A stretch of DNA of 14,254 nt. Origin: Terriglobia bacterium (GTDB lineage Bacteria; Acidobacteriota; Terriglobia; UBA7540). Location of the stretch: the NCBI GenBank assembly GCA_030040455.1, contig JASHTR010000554.1, positions 1 to 14,254 of the forward strand, read 5' to 3'. The notes beneath the pieces were generated by a model. The model was given only the letters and a program-made list of their open reading frames with translations. It was not told where the DNA came from and did no database searches. Below, one piece after another: positions 1-8,400 of the stretch (its first letter is position 1; each line of letters starts with the position of its first letter). The position numbers were made by a program, and so were the translations under genes.

Positions 1-2207
1 GCACTGGAGCTTTTGGTATAGGGAATGACTTCCTGTGCACAAGCTGCGAAGGAACCAGTGGCGCGCGGAGGGATCAGGTGGACGCGAAGGTCAGTTGGGA
101 CCCGACCAGCAAACTGAGTACGTTTGTCCGCTTCGGTTTATTCGACGGTTCCTGGCATAACCCTCAAATTTTCGGCCTCCTCGGTGGCTCGGGGGTCAGC
201 CCCGACAACGGAGCCGTCGGAATCGGCGCTGCAAACGTTTGGAATGAGAGCGTTTCGGCGACCTACGTGTTCACTCCTACTCTGCTCGTCGACGCCTTTT
301 TTGGCTATGATCGTAACGATATGTTCAGCCACCAGCCATACCAAAATCAGGATCTCGGCTGGACTCTGCTTGGGATTTCTTCTCTCGACACAGCGGGCGA
401 GCCACTAGCCAAACAACTCGACCAAGGTGGTCTGCCAGCGCTGGCTCCCGCTGGGTTCACTACTCTTGGTCCAGCAAACGGTTATCAACCCCAATATTAC
501 AGCGACCCTGAATACAATTTCAACGCTAACATCAACTGGCTCAAGGGAGCCCATTCGATTCGCGCCGGCGTCAGCGGCGACTTTCTGGATTCTAGTGAAG
601 CTCAATGGCAAAGTGCTTATGCTGGCGCTCTCGACAATCCCGGCGAGTTCGAGTTTGAGGAAGGCACGACCCAACTGTTAGGAGGCCCTGCTGGCAATGA
701 TTTGAACTCCCTGGCTTCGATGCTGCTCGGCCTGCCACAAACGGAGGGCCGGGTTTATGTGGAACCCAATCTATACTACACTCGCAACAAATCCTTCGGC
801 GTTTACTTAAGCGATCGTTGGCAGATTATGCCGAAGCTGACCGCCAGCTATGGCCTCCGCTGGGATTATTATGGCTTTCCAACACGCCTGGGTACCGGTA
901 TGGAGTACTACATTCCTCAGAGCTCGGAGATGGCGATCTGTGGAACAGACGGTATCCCCTACGACTGCGGCATCACAAGGGACAGGTCTCACTTCGATCC
1001 GGATATAGGGCTAGCGTACCGCGCCATGAAATCAACGGTCATTCGAGCGGGATACAGCATAGCAACCAGCCCGATCTACTGGGCTGGTGCTCAAACTATT
1101 GGACGTGAAAACTTCCCCTATGTCTATACGCAAATTATTGAGCCACCGAACAGCTATTCTTATTCGACGACGTTGCAGGACCTCCCTGCGTTACCTCCGG
1201 TCTCTCTCCCCCCCAGCGGTTACGTACCTGTGCTTCCTACATCCGGTGTTAACACTTACAGTAACTCTAACTATGTCCGAGGCTACAGCCAAACGTGGAA
1301 TTTTACAGTTGAGCAGCGATTTGCAGGCTGGGTTGCCTCCGCTGCCTACGTAGGAATGCGTCAGATCGATCCGCTTCTTGATCTCCAGGCGAACTGGTCT
1401 CCGGTCAACGGTGGAACTGCCGGCCAACAGTTGTATAAATATAATGGGCGAACTGCCGCCACGAACTTCATTGGCACCATGGGGACAAACACGTATGACG
1501 GCCTGCAGACGAGCCTGCGGCGCCAATTCAAAAGTGGCTACCAGCTCGTTACGAATTTTACATGGAGCAAAGCGTTGGGATACGGGGAGGCTTTAGATGG
1601 GTCCGTTCCTTATATGGTTATTCCTCAGTATTATTACAAGAATTATGGCCCTCAGTCTTTCAACTTCGCAGATATGCTTTCAGTAACCGGCGTCGCGCCG
1701 CTGCCTTTTGGCTCGGGCCAGCATTGGGCTCGGACCGGTTTGGCATCCAAGTTGGCCGGTGGATGGCAACTCAGTGGGATACTTACTGCTTTTAGTGGAT
1801 ATCCATTTACCGCTGAAGCTGCTAGCACGACGTTGAACTCTCCTTACTCGAGCCAGTATGCAGATTGCGTCAGCCCAGCCGTGAAGACCAGCAACCATAT
1901 GGAACTGTACAATCCGTCTGCCTTTGCCGTGCCTGCAACAGCCACCGTGGGAACTTGTGGCACAGACGGTTTGACGGGTCCAGCCAACTTTCATTTGGAT
2001 CTCGATCTGGCACGTCGGATTCCAGTTACGGAAAGATTTAATCTGAAAATTGAGGCTGACGTCTTCAACGCTACGAATAAGCCGAATTTCGGGGTGCCAA
2101 GCAACTCGGTCAACTCCAGCACTTTCATGGAAGATACTAGCCTCGTAGCTGGCGATACGGCACTCACTCAGCGAGTCGTGCGTTTCGATGTGAAGTTGGA
2201 CTGGTGA
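1..2207 (+). CDS. TonB-dependent receptor, Oar-like, C-terminal part (5' end outside window)
   Basis: Outer-membrane beta-barrel of the large acidobacterial Oar-like TonB-dependent receptor group, probably importing an oligosaccharide or other large ligand; the substrate cannot be read from the sequence. The frame is open from position 3 with no stop upstream, so the gene starts before the window and the GTG at 78 is internal. About 734 residues are visible, all barrel. They show repeated amphipathic, aromatic-rich strands (for example YGLRWDYYGFPT near base 850 and VIRAGYS near 1040). The penultimate strand pattern is typical of the group (RRIPVTERFNLKIEADVFNA, then NKPNFGVPS), and the last strand RFDVKLDW ends in an aromatic residue as required for barrel assembly. 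The plug and signal peptide are missing only because of the window edge. It is convergent with the quinoprotein gene at 2613-5069, so it is not in the same operon. Family call is secure; ligand unknown. Confidence 0.9.
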   Translation, partial: TGAFGIGNDFLCTSCEGTSGARRDQVDAKVSWDPTSKLSTFVRFGLFDGSWHNPQIFGLLGGSGVSPDNGAVGIGAANVWNESVSATYVFTPTLLVDAFFGYDRNDMFSHQPYQNQDLGWTLLGISSLDTAGEPLAKQLDQGGLPALAPAGFTTLGPANGYQPQYYSDPEYNFNANINWLKGAHSIRAGVSGDFLDSSEAQWQSAYAGALDNPGEFEFEEGTTQLLGGPAGNDLNSLASMLLGLPQTEGRVYVEPNLYYTRNKSFGVYLSDRWQIMPKLTASYGLRWDYYGFPTRLGTGMEYYIPQSSEMAICGTDGIPYDCGITRDRSHFDPDIGLAYRAMKSTVIRAGYSIATSPIYWAGAQTIGRENFPYVYTQIIEPPNSYSYSTTLQDLPALPPVSLPPSGYVPVLPTSGVNTYSNSNYVRGYSQTWNFTVEQRFAGWVASAAYVGMRQIDPLLDLQANWSPVNGGTAGQQLYKYNGRTAATNFIGTMGTNTYDGLQTSLRRQFKSGYQLVTNFTWSKALGYGEALDGSVPYMVIPQYYYKNYGPQSFNFADMLSVTGVAPLPFGSGQHWARTGLASKLAGGWQLSGILTAFSGYPFTAEAASTTLNSPYSSQYADCVSPAVKTSNHMELYNPSAFAVPATATVGTCGTDGLTGPANFHLDLDLARRIPVTERFNLKIEADVFNATNKPNFGVPSNSVNSSTFMEDTSLVAGDTALTQRVVRFDVKLDW

Positions 2208-2612
2208 TCTTCGGCAAGCGTGTCGCAGTTCCAGTGTGGTGCGTCGAAAGTGCCTTTACTACCGCTCCCTTTGGAGTGCGGCGGGTTGCCGGCGCTTTTC
2301 CGGTGGCCAGCTTGCTGCCCACGGGATGTTCCTTAAGCGCTCGGAGCCAGCTCGTCGGCGCAAATCGGCAGCACGCTACCGCACTCCATCAAAGCTCCTG
2401 CAGTCGTAAAGAAGTGGAAACAGATGTACGCCTCTGGCGTATCGCCCTGCAGGTCATCACGATGGCTGTAGGTATCCCAGATCCCGAGTCCTCCGGCCGG
2501 CTCCGAAGGCACGAGCAGGCTGAGGGATGCCAGCCCCGCCACCCGCTGCGAGGCGACCGGCCGCAAGACTTTTAATTATAAGAGCAGCTCGACGACCTCT
2601 ATCTCCTCTCGT
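2208..2612. other. Non-coding gap between convergent genes
   Basis: This 405-base gap lies between the stop of the left receptor and the stop of the quinoprotein. No convincing gene is seen. A minus-strand open frame of 77 codons (2333-2566) has no ribosome binding site and ends inside the repeat pair described separately, so it is best read as repeat-derived sequence or a relic. No clear hairpin followed by a T-run was found for either gene. The main content is the inverted repeat at 2273-2387. Confidence 0.6.
2273..2387. repeat. Inverted pair of REP-like palindromic repeats
   Basis: GGAGTGCGG at 2273-2281 is matched by its exact reverse complement CCGCACTCC at 2379-2387. Beyond the 9-base core, each arm continues inward with a TGCCG-containing stretch. 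The left arm folds imperfectly on itself (GCGGCGGG, then TTGCCGGCGC). A related sequence with the same GGAGTG...TTGCCG layout occurs at 13789-13814. Two head-to-head copies around a short core is the arrangement of REP/BIME-type elements. It is inferred to be a dispersed intergenic repeat of this genome; genome-wide copy number cannot be seen from here. Confidence 0.5.
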
Positions 2613-5069
2613 TCAATATCCAATGTTGTGGCATATGCCGCAAGAAATGGAGGCGTGGCGGAGCTTATGGCAATTGATGCAGGAGATCATGGAAATGTCT
2701 TTATCCTGCCGCAACGCAACCTCATCTTGAACCGCGCCATGGCACACTGCACAGCTTACGTTCGCGTGGATATGCGTCTGATGACTGAAAAAAACGAATC
2801 CGGGCAGGTGATCCACCCGAACCCAGGAAACTTCTTGCCCTTCTTCCTGCAACTGAGCCAATTTTTTGATGGTTGGATTGTTCTTCGCAATGGTCTGGTG
2901 GCAAAGCATGCATTGGGCGACATTCGGGATTTGCATCTCGCGGCCGTTTTCCGATGATTGATGACAACTCTCACACTGAATCCCAAGGCCTGCGTGAAGC
3001 TTGTGAGAGAACAGAAGAGGTTGCAACGGAGCGGGAAGAGGGGGGGTAATTTCTGGGGGTTGGTTTCCCGGCCCCCCAGGTACGACCCCCAATTCAACTG
3101 GCATTCGCGTTTCGGCCTCCAACTTTTCCTGCGCAGGACTGACTACCCCCTTGGAGAAAAGCGTATAAGCCGCAAGAACGGTGGGGGCTGAAGCTCCTGT
3201 GCTGAAGCGGTTGCTTGGCCCAACGGCGACCACCACAAATTGCTTCTTCGTTCTCTCGCCCATATATGTTAAAGGGGTGGCATAGCCGTTGGCTTCGAGT
3301 TTACTAACCCAAAGCAACTTCCCGGTTTCGGCATCATACGCTCTGAAACGGCGGTCGGCAGTAGCGGCAATGAAGAGCAGGCCGCCGGCCGTCACTACCG
3401 AGCCTCCAAGATTATAAATGCCCGTCTGAGGAACGCCCTTCGCAGCCAGTGCGTCTACCTCCCCAAATGGCACCCTCCAGACAATTTTTCCGGTATCCAA
3501 GTTAACGGCATTCAAGGTGCCCCAAGGCGGCTTCTGGCATGGATAAAAGTGGTCATCCTCAAACCGGGCATAGCTGCCCCACTGGCTTCTCCGTACATAG
3601 GCTTCGGGTGAGCCGGGAGGCTGCTTTTTCATCTCCCCTACCGATCCCAAGTTAGTGATGTTGACGAAAAGGTAGCCAGAAGAAGGATCGAACGACGCCC
3701 CACCCCAATCGGCCCCCCCCATAGTCCCCGGGATCTCCACCTCCAAGTGCGTATCCCAAGGATTGAAGATATGCCCGGGCAGGCCTGCGCCGAAGGTCTC
3801 CAGGCAGTATGTGCGGGATTCCGGCGTGACGGTGGTGATGTCATTCCGCGTCACCAGAATCGTCGCCAAAGGCGGCGGCTCCAGAGGAAAAGGTTGCGTC
3901 GGCCAAGTCGCTTCGCCGGGCAAGTGGCTTTGCGGGACGGGACGCTCTTCAATCGGAAACAGCGGCTTCCCCGTCAGGCGGTTGAACACGAACACAAATC
4001 CCTCTTTACCTATCACGACCACAGCGGGAATCTCGCGGCCTCCGCGATGCACGGTCACCAAAGTGGGCTGGCTCGCCATGTCCGTGTCCCACAAATCGTG
4101 GTGAACAATCTGGTAGTACCAAACCACCTTGCCGGTCGCCCCATCGACCGCCACCAGGCAATCGCCAAACAGGTCTTTCCCTTTTCGGTCTGCGCCGTAA
4201 AAGTCATAAGAAGGCTGGCTGATCGGCAAAAAGACCAATCCGTGCTTAACGTCGACACTTATTGGACCCCACGCATTCGTGCCTGAGCGGTCTTTCCAGC
4301 CGCCATCTCCCCACGTGCTGTTTCCGAATTGGCCGGGCTTGGGCACTGCGTCGTATTTCCAAACAAGCTTCCCTGTTCGCACGTCGAAAGCCCGCACCGC
4401 GCCGCTGGGCCCTCTCGACGGGTATTCTTGCACCCCAGACCCCAGAATGATCAGATTCCTATAGATTGCCGGCGGCGAAGTTACGTCATAAGGTCGTTTT
4501 GGCCAATCATCCGCGACGCCTTTTCGAAGCTCAATGAAACCTCCGTTCCCGAAGTCCTTGCACGGGTGACCCGTCACCGCATCAAGAGCGAAAAGACGCG
4601 CGTTAGGGGTTGTATAGAAGATGCGCCTGTCCAGGCCATTCCGCTGGGCTCCACAGGTAACCGAAGATTTTCCCTGCCAGTAAGCAACACTGCGATTGGG
4701 CACTGGGATGATATTCTTTTCAGCGCTGCTGAAGGGATTGAAGATCCAGAGCTGTTTGCCCGTCTCAGCATCCACGGCGATGGCGCTGCCCGTTTGAGTA
4801 GCGAAGTATAGGACGTCATCTACCATCAAGGGGGTGCTTTCGAATGCTTGAAGCCAACTGGTCGGAGTCGTCGGCACCTGGTACGTCCAAACCCTTTGGA
4901 GCTGCAAGACATTCGTCCGATTAATCTGTTTCAAGGGGGAATATCGCATCCCCCCGGGACTGTGCCCATAAGACCACCATTGCTGAGCGGCAGCGCGTGA
5001 CCAACCTTGACTGAAACCAAGACTGCACGCGAGCAAAAACCCGGCCAAACTGCATAAGAAACGATTCAT
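2613..5069 (-). CDS. PQQ-dependent (glucose-dehydrogenase-like) quinoprotein fused to ActA-like pentaheme cytochrome c
   Basis: Periplasmic quinoprotein that should oxidise a sugar or alcohol with PQQ and pass electrons to its own c-type hemes. The start at 5069 is chosen because GAGG lies 8 bases upstream and the protein then opens with a signal peptide (MNRFLCSLAGFLLACSLGFS); a frame extension of 13 codons to 5108 lacks this support. Of 818 residues, about 25-640 form the eight-bladed propeller with repeated AxDxxTGKxxW blades. Close to membrane glucose dehydrogenase are NAWGPISVD (about 265), HHDLWDTD (323-330, the region of the proposed catalytic Asp) and IGKEG with its Lys at 355. There is no vicinal Cys pair as in methanol dehydrogenases, and no N-terminal membrane domain. 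After a Pro-rich linker (about 660-684), five CxxCH heme sites follow: CESCH 699, CMLCH 720, CAVCH 773, CINCH 797, CGICH 810. FSHxxH ligand motifs precede the first and third. The tail follows ActA of alternative complex III. Substrate unknown. Confidence 0.9.
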   Translation of the reverse strand: MNRFLCSLAGFLLACSLGFSQGWSRAAAQQWWSYGHSPGGMRYSPLKQINRTNVLQLQRVWTYQVPTTPTSWLQAFESTPLMVDDVLYFATQTGSAIAVDAETGKQLWIFNPFSSAEKNIIPVPNRSVAYWQGKSSVTCGAQRNGLDRRIFYTTPNARLFALDAVTGHPCKDFGNGGFIELRKGVADDWPKRPYDVTSPPAIYRNLIILGSGVQEYPSRGPSGAVRAFDVRTGKLVWKYDAVPKPGQFGNSTWGDGGWKDRSGTNAWGPISVDVKHGLVFLPISQPSYDFYGADRKGKDLFGDCLVAVDGATGKVVWYYQIVHHDLWDTDMASQPTLVTVHRGGREIPAVVVIGKEGFVFVFNRLTGKPLFPIEERPVPQSHLPGEATWPTQPFPLEPPPLATILVTRNDITTVTPESRTYCLETFGAGLPGHIFNPWDTHLEVEIPGTMGGADWGGASFDPSSGYLFVNITNLGSVGEMKKQPPGSPEAYVRRSQWGSYARFEDDHFYPCQKPPWGTLNAVNLDTGKIVWRVPFGEVDALAAKGVPQTGIYNLGGSVVTAGGLLFIAATADRRFRAYDAETGKLLWVSKLEANGYATPLTYMGERTKKQFVVVAVGPSNRFSTGASAPTVLAAYTLFSKGVVSPAQEKLEAETRMPVELGVVPGGPGNQPPEITPPLPAPLQPLLFSHKLHAGLGIQCESCHQSSENGREMQIPNVAQCMLCHQTIAKNNPTIKKLAQLQEEGQEVSWVRVDHLPGFVFFSHQTHIHANVSCAVCHGAVQDEVALRQDKDISMISCINCHKLRHASISCGICHNIGY

Positions 5070-5487
5070 GAAGTTTACCTCGCTCGAGTTGCGCTCGATA
5101 CAACTCAATACCTGCTTTAAGAAACCGGGGGAATTCGAAATTGATCCGGCGTCAGAAACTTTACCACTTCAGCCGTGCGTCCCGAAAATCTTTGCTCCGG
5201 AAGGCCCACGTCCGCTCCACCCGTTGCTTCACTTCCTCGCGGGGAAGGAGACGCAATCCCCGGAAACAAGGGATACCCGGCTGGACCGACGGGCAGCCCT
5301 TCCGCCGGCGGGGATGATGCTAAAAGGGCTGCCGAAACTGAGAATCAGTCGCACGATCTGTGCGAAAAATGACAAAAGCCCCACGGATCAATCGAGGTTT
5401 GTCGCGTGAATTACGCAAAGATTTGCTCGCGACTTGTTGATTCTACGTGGGAGATGTTGCATCAATTAAACAAATTGACACCTAGCT
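5070..5487 (-). other. Long hairpin-rich leader between receptor and quinoprotein genes
   Basis: This 418-base stretch has no credible gene; the plus-strand frame 5068-5409 lacks a ribosome binding site and homology. It carries four inverted repeats. GTCGCG 5401-5406 pairs with CGCGAC 5428-5433 and encloses the palindrome GCAAAGATTTGC. TCGCAC pairs with GTGCGA (5349-5365). GGCAGCCCTT 5292-5301 pairs with AAGGGCTGCC 5324-5333, with the palindrome CCGCCGGCGG in its loop. CTTCC 5232-5236 pairs with GGAAG 5243-5247. None is followed by a T-run on the minus strand, so they are not classical terminators. I do not recognise a known riboswitch. The region probably acts as a structured 5' leader or intercistronic element for the dehydrogenase. 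GAGG just upstream of 5069 is its ribosome binding site. Confidence 0.5.
5292..5333. repeat. 10-base perfect inverted repeat with palindromic loop
   Basis: GGCAGCCCTT (5292-5301) and AAGGGCTGCC (5324-5333) are perfect reverse complements separated by 22 bases. The first ten loop bases, CCGCCGGCGG, are themselves a perfect palindrome, so two alternative folds are possible. It lies about 155 bases after the receptor stop and about 220 bases before the quinoprotein start. With no T-run on either side, an intrinsic terminator is unlikely; an RNA stability or processing element, or part of an attenuator, fits better. Confidence 0.55.
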
Positions 5488-8400
5488 TCAAAAGTTAAGT
5501 TGTAGCTTCAAACTAATTTTTCGGTTCCCATAGGAAAAAGGCTGAATGTAGTCCTCTTTGGTAGCGGAATATAGGCCTACGGTGGAAGGAGAAGATAGGT
5601 CTACAGGCTCAAGTGGGGCGAATGTCGGGTGATTCCATGGATTGGCGATCTGCGCGGCCAATTGTAGACTCATACCTTCTCGATGCAGCAGAAAGGTCTT
5701 GCCGACTTCCAGGTCCCAGGTATTGATCCCCGGTCCCTCGATTATATCCGGGGAGGAATTTCCCAAACGCCCCACGTTTTGAGGAGTGCTCAGAGGGCAA
5801 CCTGCGGTCAAAAGATTAGGTTGCCCGTTAATTGTACTCCCGCCAGGACATATGAACGCGGCGGTATTGAAAAACGGGGCGGTAAGGCCATTGCGCATGC
5901 CTCGGGGGAAGTTACCGTTTGCGATGCGATCTGGGAGCTCGGGCCCGATTCCGGGAGTCATTCCGGCTGGATTGACGCCCTCGTAGTATGGAGAGAGCCA
6001 CTCACCAGTTTGGAAATCAGTGGCGCCAGACACATGCCATCCTCCCAAGATACCATTGAGGATCCAAGTTGCGTGGTTCAAATACTTCTGCCCGGACCCG
6101 ACAGGCAAAGTCCATACGTAGGTGAAAAGCGCCTGTTGATGAGAAGGAAGCTGGCAGTTGCTTTCAAATCGCTGGCGATCGTAGAATCCATCTGACCCTA
6201 TTGGGGGGACAAACGGAGTTTGGGTGTTTGTCCAGTCCGTTACATCCCCCAAACACTTCAGCCATGTCCAGGATCCGTCGAACGTTAGCCCGTGGCCGAC
6301 AGGGTGCCTGACTTCGGTTTGGAACCCACTCGTGCGATTGAACCCGCCGTTCTGGTACATCGTGATGTCAAAAGCGTTCGGGATAGGACGGCGGCTTTGG
6401 GAAAACGGCTGATTACTGGGTGGTGGAACATTGTAATCGGAGCCGTAAATAATCTCCGTTTCGAGATCTCCAAAGTAGGTCCCGCGGAATCCCCATCCGC
6501 GCCACTGGTGATCCACTGTCAAGCTGTATTCTTGTATCATAGGCCACTTTAGATTCGGATTGACGCTATCATACGACAGGGTTGTTGGAGTAAACGTTTG
6601 AATGGGCCCAAATCCAGAAAAAGGATTCGGAAATGCGATCGTCGGCGTCAGAAGTCCATTCGCGCCTAACGACTGTGTCCCGGTCTCACTGCCCGTGAAA
6701 GCCGATGAGGCATTGGCAACAAGCGATACCTCGGAGGTAGAGTAGCGGTAAATCCCGTATCCGCCTCTGATGACGGTGCTTTCTGTTCCACGAGGTCGCC
6801 AGGCAAAGCCAAACCGTGGCGAAAGATCATCATAGGGCGTATTCATCATCGATCGACTGTCTGATGGCCAGCCATCCTGCTGCTCGGTTAAGACTGGGAC
6901 CTGGGCCAGGGGCCAATTCGGAACAATTCGCTTTAAAGTATCAGCTCTGGGGACGACCAGGACCTGGTGGTTAACGTCATACAGGGACTCCGTATTGAAT
7001 TTTTCGTAGGGGAACGGATCGAGGTCGTATCGCAAACCGTATTGAAGCGTCAAGTCAGGCCTTATCTTGTACGAGTCCTGAGCATAGGCGCCAAATTCGT
7101 TCTGAAAAAGATAAGTCGATGTGGGTCCAATGGTTCGACTCATGCTCGAAGGGAGACCCAGCACGAAGTCCGCCCAGTCCCAGCCGCTTAAATCTCCGGT
7201 GAAACTGAATGTCGCAGGGGCAGGAACAGAAGTGCTGAAAAGATCGGCACGGCTAAAGGTCCCACCCATCTTTAAGGTGTGCCTCCCCTCGATGAGGGTG
7301 AAGTTGTCCGCAACGCTTGCAACCTGGTCCACGCTTTTCGACGTGCCAACATCTACACCGGTGAAGTTGACGAAGGAAAGTGCGGGAAGACCCGGGATCC
7401 CACCGGTGTTCTGAAGACCTGCGGCTGACATGATGTTGCTATCAGAAAGCGGATTGGAGAAAGAGAGCGCTGTGCGGGAGAAGCCTACGTCGAGCTCATT
7501 CGTCGAGCGAGGATTAAGGATAAACGTGTCGCCGAAATTTGCAGATGCTCCAGGAAATGTTTGACTCTCGTTGAAATTGTTCGCTAAGCTAAACCCAATC
7601 GTCGGTAACTCGCCCAGCAGGCCAGTTCTGCCGGCTCTTATAAAGAAGGTGTTGCGCGGCGAAAGATCGAAGTCCACTCTCCAATCTTCCTTATCTCTTT
7701 CATAAGGATGGAGGGCATTGATGTACTCATTGTTAACGATCCCGGAACTCGTTGGGGTCGCGGGCCAAAATTGCTTAATAAAGTATTCAGAAACCGAGCT
7801 GAATTGGCTGGAGGGAATAATGTTTCCGGGGAAGGGCTGCCCGGTGAGAGGGTTTTTCACAGTTACCTGCACCCCCCCGTTGTACGCATTCGCAAAGGCG
7901 GGATTCAGTAACTGTGAAAAATCACCTTGTAACATTGCTGACGTGGGAACGCTGTAGGGGATAAGCGCGCTCGTACTAACTGAAAGATTGGAAAAGCGAA
8001 ATTCCTCAAGGCTCGTAAAGAAAAACAGCTTGTTCTTTTTGATGGGGCCGCCAATACTTCCGCCGAACGTGCTGCCGTGAAACAATTGCTTCTCAGGCAA
8101 GAAGAATTGACGCGCCTCTAAAGACTTGTCGTCATAAAGCTCCCAGGCATTCCCATGGATGGCATTCGTTCCCCCTTGCGTGAACATCGAGATTGTAGCA
8201 GGAGTTTTGTACTCAGCAGGAGCATTGTACGTGGTTACATTGATTTCATTCAGAGCCCCTGGGGAGGGGAGCTCCTGACAACAAGAGTCGGCCGCCTGCG
8301 CTCCATCAACAGTCAACCGATCCGCTCCAAGACCATTGGGCAGACCATCGAATGAGGCATTTTGCCCGCCGGTCGCAGAGGTTCCAGGCATGAGGTAGTC

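Noticed and set aside
78..2207. GTG at 78 as the true start of the left receptor
   Set aside because: The frame is open back to position 3 and the upstream residues continue the barrel-type sequence; there is no signal peptide or ribosome binding site at 78.
2333..2566. Minus-strand gene of 77 codons downstream of the quinoprotein
   Set aside because: Protein-like stretches (LGIWDTYSH, ICFHFFTTAGALMECGSV) drew attention, but there is no ribosome binding site and it lies in a probable dispersed repeat; better seen as repeat-derived or a relic.
2204..2575. Plus-strand gene of 123 codons overlapping the end of the left receptor
   Set aside because: No ribosome binding site, no recognisable motif, Arg- and Ser-rich out-of-frame composition, and it runs through the inverted repeat.
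3747..4286. Plus-strand open frame of 179 codons antisense to the quinoprotein
   Set aside because: Fully inside a well-supported coding region; Arg-rich composition expected of an antisense shadow.
5068..5409. Plus-strand gene of 113 codons filling the gap before the second receptor
   Set aside because: No ribosome binding site, no motif, starts inside the quinoprotein's start region, and antisense to a leader full of hairpins.
5400..5433. Cyclic-di-GMP (GEMM) riboswitch, suggested by ACGCAAAG
   Set aside because: The fragment lies in an unrelated stem on the wrong strand for the quinoprotein leader, and the other conserved blocks of that riboswitch are missing.
5683..6195. Plus-strand open frame of 170 codons antisense to the receptor
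   Set aside because: Entirely within a clear receptor gene with no independent support.
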